From NCBI GenBank assembly GCA_026874595.1, contig CM049306.1, positions 102,311,142 through 102,375,141 on the forward strand: 64,000 nt of DNA, in the 5' to 3' direction. The notes under the pieces were generated by a model. The model ran no database searches and was not told the origin of the DNA. It saw only the letters and a list, made by a program, of their open reading frames with translations. Source of the stretch: Sipunculus nudus. Taxonomy: Eukaryota > Annelida > Sipuncula > Golfingiida > Sipunculidae. A program made the position numbers and the translations under genes. This document shows positions 1 to 13,800 of this stretch, piece by piece. The first letter of the stretch is position 1. Every line of letters starts with the position of its first letter.

Positions 1-1753
1 GTTGATCCAGGTGTCCAACCCAACTCATCTAGTAGTTTTAACCAACAACATAACAATAAACAATAAATTAATCAATTTTTATTGGTTTTTAATAACAAAT
101 TAAAGAAAAATAGAAAAGGAATTTGTTAGTTTATAATTATAGGGAATAAACTTGTAGTTACTGATGATATAAGAATCTTGTATCGATGGATAGAATGTCA
201 CGCATTCCAAATAACACCATGCAGTCACCTATGGCACTTTTCAGTTCAATTTTAATAATAAAAAAGTAAATCATATTATTCATTGCTAATCATTAGGGAT
301 CATATGAAGGAAATTAATGATAGACAAAGATGCAGTTGATAATATTAATCTAGATTCCTACTGTGTCTAGTGTGTACATTGATGTGAAATTAGTCCAAAA
401 TGAATATATCACATTTATTTTTTTAAATATAAATAAAAGCCATAAAACCAGGTACTTATGATCATTATTTAAGTGTGTGAATTTTGTACATTCTGGATTC
501 TCAACACCATTGTTTGGTGAAAACTGAATAAATACCAGAGATGGTGGGAATACTTTGCAATTGTATTAAAATACGAATATGAGTGTGTTCTCCATTATAA
601 ATTTCTTGCATAAAGAATAGGAATTCAGGTAAAAATGAAAGTATATGAATACCAGTGCAAATACTTTCCGAATGTATTCATGAATGCATTCATGAATATA
701 TTCTTTTATATTCTTTAATATTATTTTAATAATCATTTCAGTTATATTTCATTTTAAAAATCATACGATTCTCTTATTATTTTTAATAAAAATTATATCT
801 GGGACAATATTTGTAATTTTTTTAATAAATAGTTAAACTCTTATATTATATGTTCTGCTTATAAGTTATATGGCCAAGTCAAAATCTGTGTGACAATAGT
901 ACTCCATTTGTTAATAAAATAAATGAAATCAATTCTCTTCTCTGTCTCCAAAGGTACTATCAAAATCATACATAAGCTTAACAACAACAACTCATAGTAC
1001 AGCTTATACTTATTACCACACAAAACCAGCATGTGCCTCATTTCTAAATCATATTTTTTTATCATATATAACAGCTGAGCGCTGTGACCCATAGGTCCCT
1101 TATTTGTCATTTTGCTGCACTGCTTATTACTTTAATTATTTCCCCATCAGTGTGCCTTATTCTTCTTAAATTTAGTCCAATGACATATTGACCATAACCC
1201 ATGCCATGGCTCAGCCAACCTTTCGGGTACCTTGTGGGATTTTCATGCATTCCACATTCATTGGTCTGTTCTTATCCCTTTAATCCTTACAACTTCCCAA
1301 AAGAATTTGAAGGGTTCTTTGAATCGGAGTGAATATAGAGAATGTGTTAGTGCCTAGCCCCATGCTTGATTTTCATGGAAAATTTAGGATTGTTTTAATT
1401 TGAAAAAAGAAACATATGTATATGTTGCTGGAGTAACAACTGGTTCTTTCCACTGCTGTATTGTAGACGGTGAGGTGGCTGGCCCTGAGATACCCCACAT
1501 GTTAAGGACATTGTGATAAATAACTGCATGAGCTTACAAGGTACTGACGTATCACTACCTGGACCACTTTTATGGACATCATATAATTTAACATATATTT
1601 ATATTTCTTGAAACCTTTTAAAAATCCTATACTTGAGCCAAAAGAGAACTTTTATTCATTTTGCTGATTCAGCATAATTTTTGCTTTATATATTTCAGCA
1701 TAATAATTACATTTGTATTATAAACAGGTTTAATTCTCTGATGAATCTCTTAC
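1..1753. other. AT-rich intron of the GRAMD4-like gene
   Basis: No coding exon or long ORF could be supported. The stretch is AT-rich. The only recognisable item is a lone, reverse-oriented element terminus (CAGCTGAGCGCTGTGACCC) at about 1073-1102. Confidence 0.5.
1073..1102 (-). mobile_element. Lone terminus of the palindrome-ended element family
   Basis: It reads CAGCTGAGC, a short gap, then TGACCCATAGGTCCCTTA. This is the reverse complement of the start of the long elements at 2673 and 12782. No body of an element can be followed next to it, so it is probably a remnant. Confidence 0.5.
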
Positions 1754-1822
1754 CTTTTCTTGTTGCATGACGGCCACCTCTATGGCCATTCCTGACCCAG
1801 GCATCCAACCGTAAGGCTTGGA
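1754..1822 (-). CDS. GRAMD4: GRAMD4-like exon 17 (last visible exon)
   Basis: Residues 537-559, SKPYGWMPGSGMAIEVAVMQ and then QEK. PGSGM is invariant in GRAMD4 proteins. The GTAAGA donor shows that at least one further coding exon follows. None was found in bases 1-1753. Confidence 0.9.
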
Positions 1823-4800
1823 CTACAATCATAAACAAATCAATTCCTTTTTCTATTATATACTGTTTCCACTGTCACTGTATGTGGACTAAACTGATAA
1901 TGAAATCAATTCTTTGTTATCAAACAATGATAGATGCAACTGGTATATCAAAAATTATAATGATTATTGATGGATCTGACAACACAGACGGCAAGAACTT
2001 ACTGTATGAGCTACTTCAGAAAATTACTTTAGTATTAATTATTAACAAATAAATAATAAAAATACTTATTAATTAATGCCATATCTATAAATTGGTACTG
2101 TAAACTGAAAAGCTTATAGATTATTCTTAATGTGTATCTTATGGGAAACACTGAACCAAGTATTGTGAGAGTATATAAAAGTATTCATAAGCAAATTATG
2201 TACTGTTGAACCATACCAGTAGCTTCAACAAGAGAGGTTTTCATCAATGGTTAAGAGAAGAAGGATGCTGAATTATATGACTTAGTCAATTGGCTATACA
2301 TACACACATGTATCGGTATATTATGATATTATAATATTTAAAGGGTAATCTCTTGCTTATAGTCACTGTTAGCATTTCTATCAATACCAACTTAGCAAGC
2401 CCCTATACTTATCTTGTAAAATTAGCAAATAGCTTTTGATAAAGCTTTATCAGCACAAGACATCCAAGCAGCATCTAAGAATCCATTCATTAACCTCTCA
2501 TGTAGATTATCTCACTTGCTATGGGAAATATTACGCAGACATCAAATGTTTAACTGTTAATGTGACATAACTTACCTTATTCATGTGTTTAATCTCAACA
2601 AGGGGTATAATAATGTTTCTGTCTGTATTACGCTTGGACCCCTCAAAACATAAAAAGCTGAAATAAAACAAACAAGTGACCCATGGGTCATGACGCTCAG
2701 CTGACTGGGAAGAGATTCACAAAAGGAAATTTTATCATCAGAATGGTAGATACCCATTCAACTGAAGCATCAAACAGATTAACCAACAGGCCAAGATTTA
2801 GTCTGTATTTATATATCTGAAAAATAGAGAAAAATGTGTAAACTTTAAAAACTAGAATACGGGTAGCCGACAAGTGACTACGTGTATCTGCCAAAATCAG
2901 AGTGAAGTGAGGCATGGATTGAGTGGCAAGGGGAAACAGAGTGAGGTATGTTGCCTATTAGCATGGATGTCTGCAGCCTAAATGTGTATGTAGGTTGTGC
3001 AACCTACCACAAATCCAGAAAGCTGTCCAAGTTGTATACATATGCAAAATTTTAGGCAGAAAAGTCAAACCACTACATGGATATGAGTGATTTTAGCCCA
3101 CGGCAGACAAACAGACAGACGCTGTGCAAAAATGGTTGCAGTTTTGTGTATGATAAAGACCTATGTGAGATCTAAACACAAGCACAATTTTGGCCCAATC
3201 GGTCAAATGGTTCCTGAGATATTAGCTTGGATGTGTGCAGCGTTAACTAGAATGTAGGTGGCACCACCTGTCATAAAATCAAGAAAGCTATCCAGGATGT
3301 ATAAAACTGCAAAATTTTAGGCAGTTATGTCAAACCACTACAGAGAAATGAGTGATTTTAGGCCACGGCAGACCAACAGACAGACGCTGTGCAAAATGTG
3401 CAAAAATGGTTGCGGGTGGCCCCTCCAGTTTTGTGTATGATAAAGACCTATGTGAGATCTATACACATGCAAAATTTTGGCCCAATCGTTCAAACGGTTC
3501 CCGAGATATGAGCTTGGATGTCTGCAGCATAAACTAGAATAAAGGTGGCGCCACCTGTCATAAAATCAAGAAAGCTATCCAGGATGTATAAAACTGCAAA
3601 ATTTTAGGCAGATATGTCAAACCACTGCCAAGATGTGAGTGACTTTATTGCACGGCAGACAAACAGACAGACGCTGTGCAAAAATGGTTGCAGGTGGTGC
3701 CACCAGTTTTGTGTATGATAAAGAGCTATGTTAGATCTATACACATGCAAAATTTTGGCCCGTTCGGTCAAACGGTTCCCGAGATATGAGCTTGGATGTC
3801 ATCAGCGTGAACGTGAATGTAGGTGGTGCCACCTGTCATAAAATCAAGAAAGCTATCCAGGATGTATAAAACTGCAAAATTTTAGGCAGATATGTCAAAC
3901 CACTGCCGAGATATGAGTGACATTATTGCACAGCAGACAAACAGACAGACGCTGTGCAAAATGGTTGCAGGTGGCGCCACCAGTTTAACGTATGATAAAG
4001 AGCTATGTTAGATCTATATACATGCAAAATTTTGGCCCAATCGGTCAAACGGTTCCCGAAATATGAGCTTGGATGTCATCAGCGTGAATGAGAATGTAGG
4101 TGGCGCCACCTGTCATAAAATCAAGAAAGCTATCCAGGATGTATACGCATGCCGAATTTCAGGTGAATTAGTCAATTCACTGCAGAGATATGAGTGATTT
4201 TAACCAAAGGCAGATGAACAGATGTACACTGTGCAAACATGGTTACAGGTGGCGCCACCATTTTTTGGTTATGTTATAGAGCTATCCAAGGGCTACATTA
4301 GTATAAATTTTATTTCCTGATCAGTCAAACGGTTCCCGTGATATGAGCTTGGAAAGCTGATAAAATCAAGTCCCAGAGGAGCTCTCTGGAAACGAACGCA
4401 GCAACGGCGGAGGAACCCGGTCAAAAACATATAGTATCCACAAAACTTCGTTTTGGCAGGTACAAAAATACAGGTGGCTCCACCAGTCTGCAGAAACTAA
4501 TAAAAACACTTACAAACATCAATATCCATGCAAAGAATCATGGTGATCTCCCCATTAGTTGTTCAGATACTTCAGCTTTTGTATCAAATTGTCCATTATT
4601 CTGAGGGATACTTCGGAGTCCTATAGCTTGAAGGATATGGGTAACAGAGACCTAATTTTAAGTTTCCACAGGCACTTTTCATGGGCCTTCTTGCATGACA
4701 AGAATGAAGATTCTAGGTCCAGTTGTTGCGATTTGTACCCTGTTGACAGATAACCACATCTTTAAAGGTATCAAAAAAAGAGAAAATAAATCGTAAAAAT

Positions 4801-7800
4801 TTGAAAAAAATAGAGGTGGCGCACCCAGTCTGCAGAAACTGATGGAACAGGTCATGATCAATATGTATGCCGAAAATCATGACCATCAGTGTTGTAGTTA
4901 TTGAGATACTGCAGTTTTTGTATCAAATTTCCCATTATTCTGGGGGGTATTTTGGAGCCATACAGCTTAAAGAATATGGGTAACAGAGACCTAATTTCAG
5001 GTTTCCATGGAGACTTTTCATGGGTCTCCCTGTGTGTCAAGAATGAAGATTCTAGGTCCAGTTTTAATGATTTGTGCCCTGTTAACGGATGTTCATAACT
5101 TTAAAGGTCTCAAAAATAGAGAAAAAATTCGTAAAACAAGGGACCTATGGGTCACTGTGCTCAGCTGACATTAACCTTGAAGGTAAAAATCTAAAATAAT
5201 ATCAAATGGAGATAAAGTGTAAGAGGAAGAGGTAATAAAGGCCAAAGTTGGTTTATATGATTGGTTTGTATTGATGAGCAAGAAATTGTTGCAAAAAATA
5301 TTTTGTGACCTGACCATGTGTTTCCTAATATTGAAACTAAAGCATGTGAGCAGTTTGTGAACAAATGATCTGTACTATTACCATGATCATTAGTTGGTTT
5401 TTCGATTAACTGTTGACATTTCAGTAGTTTAAACATTTGTTCAATTGAATCTATTTTTTTGTATAATATATATTATTAAATATATATGTATTTTTTTATG
5501 AAATGTATACAGTTGAAGTATAGCTAGTTAACAACATAAAACAGGGCAAACAAAGCCTGATCTCAAATTCTGCTACGGCAGGAAAATAATGAACAAATGT
5601 TTGTATTAAATCCTGATTTTTTTATCACATCAATTATTTTCTAATTTAAGTTTATATTTCTATACATTTCCAATTTAACATATATATCTGAATATAAAAG
5701 TTGATTCATAATTCTCAATTGCATCATCATAAATCTCAATCTTGTCAGATAACACCACATCATGCATACAAATGTTTATTTATTTTTTACCACAAAAATA
5801 TATCTTTTAAATCTGCAAAACAATAAATATCTAAAAATAATACTTGATTTAGATTTCACAATTTTTAATTGTGTCTTTATTTATCCATAATGTGCTTCTA
5901 TTTTATAATAATTTAAGCATACTGATGGGTTCAATTTTATTTGTTAAAATCATTTAAAAGAAAATTGATTTCTTTAAAAATGCTACATTACACAACATTG
6001 CATCTTCTGGATTACACCTTGAATTATTTTTTCAAGGAAAGTTTTTGCATATCGGAGTGGAAACAGCATTACAATTAAGGAGATACAGTGAAAACAATAA
6101 CAATTACTGCATAACACTTGGTGGGTTGGGTTTGCGGGGGGGGGGGGGGGGGGGGGTTGATTGGGGTGGTGATATGAGAATAACTGTACACCTGTCACAG
6201 CAGGGGATCTCCCCAAGTGACTGTAACAAATCAGAAACCCTGGCATAGCTGACTTCCAGTGACCTGGAGTGGGACCCTGCATCTGTAATCAAAGCAAGTG
6301 ACTACAGAAAAAAAAAATCAATAACTAGCTTAATTTTCAAGCTTTTATTTTCAAATTTCAGATTTAGACAAACTAAATATTTATGTTTACATGCTGTGAA
6401 AATTAAATCAATGGTGCTTACAGGAAAAAAACGTGCCATGGTCAAAGTTGGGCAAAATTTAAGGTACTGATTTTTTTTTTATGCTAATAACTTAAAAAAT
6501 TTACAAAATTCAGATCTAATTTTGGGTAAACAATTGAATCTTAATTAAACATAGTTATATACTTGAGAAAATAGACGCTAGTTTCAAAATTTTTCATGTT
6601 AAGTGAGTTATTATTTTTTCCTGATTTTTTACAAAATCCATTATGTTTGGGCCCATTACTTAAAGAATTTATACTTTACAGACTTAATTTCTGGCATGTA
6701 CATAGGAACTATATAGAGGAATATTTATGGTAAATATGAGGAAAAACAGATGAGTGGTTTTGATATTAGGCAGTCCTGAAGTGTGATAATAGGATTTTAA
6801 TAAAAAATTGAGGTTTTTCCTTAATTTCTCAAAGGAACGAAGTCGCAAAGACCCAGTTTTCGGCTTGGTAGGAGATCTTGGGGACATCTAACATTATGCT
6901 GAATTTTGGATTCCTAGGTCTTACGGTTTCTAAACGTGCCACATCTACGGACGGACGGACGGACGGACGGACGGACAGACGGACGGACGACGGACAATGG
7001 ACCACGACTATAGCTCAGATGACTTATAGTCAGCTGAGCTAAAAACCCGAACAAATACAGGTGGTGCCACCAGTCTGCAGAAACTGATGAAACACTCCAT
7101 GATCAATATCCATGAAAACAATTATGGTGATCTCTGCATTAGTTGTTCAGATACTTTAGCTTTTGTATCAAATTTTCCATTATTCTGAGCTGTACTTTGG
7201 AGTGCCATAGCTCAAAGGATATGGGTAACAGAGACCTAATTTCAGGTGTCCATGGAGACTTATCATGGGTCTCCCTGTGTGTCAACAATGAAGATTCTAG
7301 GTCCAGTCCTTACGATTTGTACCCTGTTGACAGATAACTACATCCTGAAAGGTCTCGAAAATAGAGAAAAAAAAATTGTGAAAATTTGAAAAAATACAGG
7401 TGGCACCACCAGTCTGCAGGTACTGATGAAACACCTCTTGATCAATATGTATGCCAAAAATCATGACCATCAGTGTTGTAGTTATTGAGATGTTGCAGTT
7501 TGTTTTTATCAAATTTTCCATTATTCTGGGGGGGTTATTGGGAGCCCCCCATAGCTCAAAGGATATGGGTAACAGAGACCTTATTTCAGGTTTCCATGCA
7601 GACTTTTTATGGACCTCTCAGTATGTCAAGAATGAAGATTCTAGGTCCAGTCTTTATGATTTGTGCCCTGTTAACAGCTGTTCACATTTTTAAATTCGTA
7701 AAAAATCGAAAAATTCAGGTGGCGCCACCAGTCTGCAGGAAGTGATGGAACATCTAATGATCAATACGTATGCCAAAAATCATGACCATCAGTCAAGTAG

Positions 7801-10800
7801 TTAATGAGATATTGAAGTTTTTGTATGAAATTTTTTACTTTTCTGGGGGGTACTTTGGGGCCCCATAGCTCGGAGGATATGGGTAACAGAGATCTAATTT
7901 ATGGTTTCCACGGAGACTTTTAATAGGTTTCTCAGTGTGTCGAGAATGAAGATTCCAGGTCCAGTGGTTACGATTTGTGCCACGTTAACAGATGACAGCA
8001 TCTTTAAACGTCTCAAAAATAGAGGAAAAAATTAAAAATACAGGTTGCGCCACCAGTCTGCAGGAACTTATGGAACATCTCATGATCAATATGTATGCCA
8101 AAAATCATGACCATCAGTGTTGTAGTTATTGAGATATTGAAGTTTTTGTATGAAATTTTTTACTATTCTGGGGGGTACTTTGGGGCCCCATAGCTCGAAG
8201 GATATGGGTAACAGTGACCTAGTTTCTGGTTTCCAAGGAGATTTTTCATGGACCTCTCAGTGTATCAAGAATTAAGATTCTAGGTCTAGGCTTTACGATT
8301 TGTGCCTTGTTAACAGATGTTCACATTTTTAAAGGTCTCAAAAATAGAGAAAAAAAATTTGTAAAAAATCGAAAAATACAGGTGGCGCCACCAGTCTGCA
8401 GGAAGTGATGGAACATCTCATGATCAATATGTATGACAAAAATCATGACCATCAGTCAAGTAGTTAATGAGATATTGAAGTTTTTGTATGAAATTTTTTA
8501 CTTTTCTGGGGGGTACTTTAGGGCCCCATAGCTCGAAGGATATCGGTAACAGAGACCTAATTTCTGGTTTCCCAGGAGATTTTTCATGGACCTCTCAGAA
8601 TCCCAAGTTACAAGGTTCTAGGTTCAGCGGTTTTGATTTGTGCCTGGTTAACGAACGGACAGACGGACAGACGGATGACGGACAAAGAGTGATTGCTATA
8701 GCTCAGATGACTTTCAGTCAGCTGAGCTAAAAATGTTTATATGACATTCACTTTCCATTGATCATAAAACAGTATTACCTTGGTCAAATCTGACACAACA
8801 GTGGATAATAAGAAAAGCACCTAATATTTAGTTTGTGTACCATTCAAGAAATCCAACTTTACTGATTCCATACTGATAGTTAGTAGTCAACTTACAATAA
8901 AGGTACACACAAATAATGACTGAAGCTGTTTGGATGTTTCACTAAAATGTATCCAACATAAGTGAAGTTGACGACTTATAAATAACAAAAAGTCACACAG
9001 ATACAAAATTGCTGAGAACAAAACAATCATAATATTTCAATACAGACTCAAGGGATGACCTTTTTTCATTTCATATAAGATTTTTTTTTCACACATTAAA
9101 ATTAGTACAGTGTATCTGGTAAGCATGATTAATAATGAAAAAGAATTTGTAGCACTACAGGGAAGAAACCTGGCACAAATTGTGAACTGTTGACTACATG
9201 AAGATGGACAAAACTACAGTTTAAATATATAATACATCCAATACCGGGATTACAGGAACTGCTGGTTGGAGGTGAGAGTTGTGGATGATCAGGTATTTTA
9301 CCTTGCAGGAATTAGATGAGGACAAATAATGCTGACAGGTTTTAATCTATGTTATAACTGTTGATGGCACTAAACTGTCAGGCAACCCCCTGTGGCCATG
9401 CCCTGAAAATGCCAGTTTTTGGCTGTAAGTGTCTTGAACAATGCCAAGTGTGTCCTACGGGGGGTTATTTTCCATAGTTTCCATTAAATCCTGATAAATT
9501 TTACTCCATTTGGGAAATTTCACAAAGGTTCTATTGCAGGGCCTCCTATCACAAACTATCCAGTGTTCATAGGTGTCCATAGAAAACCCTTTCTAGACCA
9601 GCTCAGAACAGGTAATATGCTGACAAGAAATCAGGCACACACTAGCTTGTCCTATACTATTGCCTTGGGAGTTAGCAGAAGATCAAGATGAAAAGACACA
9701 CTAAAAGGCACTTGATAAATGATAAAGAAAAATAAAGAATAAAGATCATTGGGATTTTTAATTATTTTGAGTATTGCAATTTTTTGTGGGTTGATTATGA
9801 AAAGAGGATTGAGAAATGTACTTCACCTTTGTGTGAGATATAGCCGGCCATGACAGAAGGCTGCAGTCAGAGGTTTATCTTTCTGGATGTTTGTACACCT
9901 CCGTCCACCTTCCCAGCCTGCAACAAAGTGACCACATGACCACATCACATGACCTGACCATATATGATCAGTACTGTTTAGATTTCTACCATCATTCAGT
10001 GTCTCAGTTCACCATGTAACTGGGGTTAACATTCTAAGTTAAATGCAATTGCATTATAAAATACACTTCTAATATATATCCACAAAGCATGTTGTAAAAA
10101 TTATCAAATCAAAAGAAATTGGTGAATCAAAAGTTTAAAGTTCCAACAATAATTAAGCAAATGCAAATAATAATGGCCAACTCAGGTGCAAAACTTGTGA
10201 AAACCAAGTCAGAGTGAGAATGAGGTTTTTGTTTATATTTATTAAGTCACTAACCTTTTTCAGGTTATAAAACAGGCTATAATTGATCACACTGATAAAT
10301 TGGATTTTTAAAAGACCACTAAATTTTAGCTAAACAAACTAGTTAAGACATAGCTGGCTCACCTGCCAGTGGTACTTCAGTATAAGGCAAAGAAAATGCA
10401 TCACAGAATGCTTTATTGGCCTGTGACATGACCTCCACTGTGACCTTGTCATCTCTCCTGGTCACCTTGACATTTGTTCTTTCAATATACTACAACAGAG
10501 ACAATCCAACAGTTTATGGCTTGAATCCTGGAAAATTATATTCTAAATTTTTATAAAGAGACCCCTCAAGTTTCTTAAATTCTGTAATAATGCAATATTT
10601 GTTATATGAATTATATATATATTCTAATAGGCATTCTTAAACTTGTAAACTTTATAACTAGAATATCAGCAGAAGCTGACAAAAGCCCTCAGCCAAAAGA
10701 ACAGTGTTTAGAGGTGGTAACAGTAACAAGTACTAAATATCTGTTCTCACATGGATGTATATCTGTACATGTCTCAGTTATAAATTTAAAATGGAGAGGT

Positions 10801-13800
10801 ATGTACCATGATTCATAACAATCCACCAAATGCTTCCTGAAAAATAAGCTTCTAAGTTTTATTCTATTATAAGCTCTGTGACCTTGAAAAGTAGGTCAAG
10901 GTCACCCATCTTCGAACATGAACGAGATTTTTGTCGATATACATCTTCACCAAAGAAATAAAATTCCTATTGTGAATCCTTTTAGAGATATCCCGCTCAC
11001 AAGGCCAAAGTTGAAAAATCCAAGAAAAATTCAATAAAAAATCAGAAATTGCAGGTGGCGCCCCCAAACTTGTGCAGCAGTTACAGAACATCATTCCCTA
11101 TGATCATAGTAAGTATTGTGAAAATCCATCCCATGGTTTCTGAGAAATAAGCTTCTAAATGTTTTTTCTATAATCAGCTCTAAAACGTAGAAAAATAGGT
11201 CAAGGTCACCCATCTTCGAACTTGACCGAGATTTTGTCAATATACATCTTAACCGAAAAAATAAAATTCTTATGGTGAATCCTTTTTGAAATATCCCGCT
11301 CACAAGCCGAAGGTTAAAAAAATCCGATAAAAATTCATTCAAAATAAGAAATTGTAGGTGGCGCCACCAAACTTGTATAGCAGGTACAGACTATCAGTCC
11401 CAATAATCATAGTAAGTTTTGTGAAGATCCATCAAATGGTTCCTGAGTAATAAGCATCTAAGTGTTTTTCTATAATCAGCTCTAAAATGTAGAAAAATAG
11501 GTCAAGGTCACCCATCTTCGAACTTGACCGAGATTTTGTCGATATACATCTTTACCCAGGAAATAAAATTCTGACAGTGAATCCTTTTCAAGATATCCCG
11601 CTCACAAGGTAAAAGTTAACGGACGCCAGCCGGCCGGACGGACGGACGGACAGCTTGGGTGACGACAATAGCCCATCAGCCTTAGGGCTGAGGGCTAAAA
11701 ATTCAAAGTTTTTAAATGTTTGCTCATGTCATAATGAGTACTGTAAATGCAGAAACAAAGAGGCTAAATTCTTTAGCACAAAATTATCTGTTTTTATTTC
11801 TTTTTGTTTTGGGATTATGATGAGTAAGCAGGTTTGATCATACTCTGTCAAGAGCTGTCTTTCTGCGCTGGTTCTCCCATTCTGTATCTGTTGGCAGGCT
11901 TTTCCACAAGATGGCAGTAGTATCATGTTTCTGTTTGAATCTTGGGAAGTGATCATACATGTAGTTGACAATAAAGAGCTTAATCCCAACACCAAATGCT
12001 GAAATGAATGCACCAGCAGATATTCAAACAGTGGCGTGACAAAGCAGACAATAATATGGTGACTAAAAAACTTGTCTACAAGCAGGAATCTCACAATAAT
12101 TTATTACTATTGGGGTTGCAAGATAGGTAATACTATCCCATTAATTCAAACTATATATCTGAACAGGTTGTTAATATTATGGATGCATACAATTCTGTGT
12201 GCTTAAACAATGAATTTTTTTCTATCTTTTTAAGATCCTTACTGGGCAGGTTTCAAGTAATACCGAGGATAAGCAACATTTTTTAATACCATAATATAAA
12301 ATATGTAAAATTGGCATCCTTAATATTTTCTCAAATACTATCCTTCTTTACATGATAATTCATTTCAGTGAGGTAATATTTCAGTTTCATGATGCAGGGT
12401 TATTGAATAATTGATACATCAGTTAAAACAGATTAAGCATTCTATCGTCAGAATAGTTTGTGGACAGCTTAACTTTAAGATTACTGAGACTTCTGATCCA
12501 TGAAATCCACAAAAATAAAAATCCCACGACCAAATCTGAATACAGAGTTTAAAACGTAAAATCAGACCTGTTAAAGGATACATAAACAGGTTATGATGGT
12601 GCACGGCTCATTAAGTAGGAGTTGAACTCACCAACCAGCCTGAAGTAGAATGGGCCTGAGAGAAACAGAGAGAGTAGGAAGCTGACCAGGATAGCAACGT
12701 ACAGTTGAATGGTCAGGTCTGCCCGCTTCCATGTCAACAAACTGTGAAAATAAAAACATGTTAGCAAAAATATCTTTAAAACAAGGGGCCCATGGGTCAT
12801 GGCGCTCAGTTGATTGTGACAGTTATAACTGCATCACCATAGATTTTTTGAAGTTGCAATAAAATTCTATCCTCAGTGCTCAGGAACTTGGGCTCAAGGA
12901 CTGGGGAGGGGGGGTTACAACACCTTTGGATATAAATACAGAATACACAATTAAATATAAAGGTGCTTACAGGGACTGGTGGGAGTTACAGCACCTCTGC
13001 ATATACGTTAAGGATCAAATTTAATTTAAATGAAATTATTCTTAAATATTTAAAAACAGGCAGAGAGATGAAAAAAAAGCAAATAACTTTAATTTCCATT
13101 CTACTGAGACAGGAAAATAATGAACAAATATTTGCATTAGATCCTATTTTTTCTTTTGTTAAGTCATTTTTTAAAGTTTATAAATGTTACTATATATTCA
13201 CAGTATATCATATATATCTGAATATGTAAATTGATTCACAAATCTAAACTGCATCAACATTTATACTTAATTTAGTCAGGTATCATCACACTATGCACAC
13301 AGATATATTTCTTTTTTTTTATAAAATATATTTTTTAAATTTGCAAAGCAATAAATGTCTGAAAATAACACTCCAGAATTCACAATTTTAAATTGCGCCT
13401 TTATTTATCCATGATTCTTTCATATATTATCAAATTAGACCTACTGATGGGTTAAATTATATTTTGTTTAATTATTTAAAAGGAAATAATTTCTTGAAAA
13501 TGCTACATCAGAACAGCGTGGCATCTCTTGGATTACTTCTTGAATTAATATTTCAAGAAAAGTTGTGCACACTGGATCAAAAACAGCTTTACATTTAAAG
13601 AAAGTTGACAATAACAAACCATGTATTGCAATATAATTGGTGATGGTGGTGGTGGTGGGGGGAGGGGGGGGGGGGAGTGTTAGGGTAGGGCCCATGAGAA
13701 TAAGTGTATGTTTATTACAGCAGGGAAGTTCTGCCAGTGCTGCATTACTAACAAGGTTACCTAGGCTAGGCTGTAGTGAGCAAGAGTGAGGTCTTGGATA

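Larger units (their letters stand above)
5137..7045 (+). mobile_element. Nested element (family B) inside copy 1
   Basis: It begins CAAGGGACCTATGGGTCACT, has the GCTCAGCTGAC motif, a run of about 21 G at 6136-6156, a GGAC tetranucleotide tract at about 6947-6995 and the usual terminal hairpin plus AAAAA. The copy at 25231 has an uninterrupted A-rich sequence at the corresponding point (around 27248), so the 1.9 kb is an insertion. It shares internal sequence with the element at 12782-14548. Confidence 0.85.
2673..8733 (+). mobile_element. Long composite pearl/Helentron-like element, copy 1
   Basis: Starts CAAGTGACCCATGGGTCATG (perfect palindrome TGACCCATGGGTCA at 2677-2690) followed by GCTCAGCTGAC. 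It ends in a hairpin, TAGCTCAGATGAC / loop / GTCAGCTGAGCTA, then AAAA. Inside, in order: an approximately 1.6 kb block with 250-base tandem units (TTTTGTGTATGATAAAG... and GGTGGCGCCACCTGTCATAA...), then about 330-base tandem units beginning GGTGGCGCCACCAGTCTGCAG, then a GGACAGAC tract before the end. A second element (5137-7045) is nested in it. Copy 2 (25231-28635) has the same order without that insertion. No protein above 100 residues is encoded, so it is non-autonomous. Family assignment is inference. Confidence 0.8.

Noticed and set aside
859-1110. Minus-strand ORF that might hold the last GRAMD4-like exon
   Set aside because: Its start is the remnant element terminus, and the peptide has no similarity to the expected C-terminal part of the GRAM domain.
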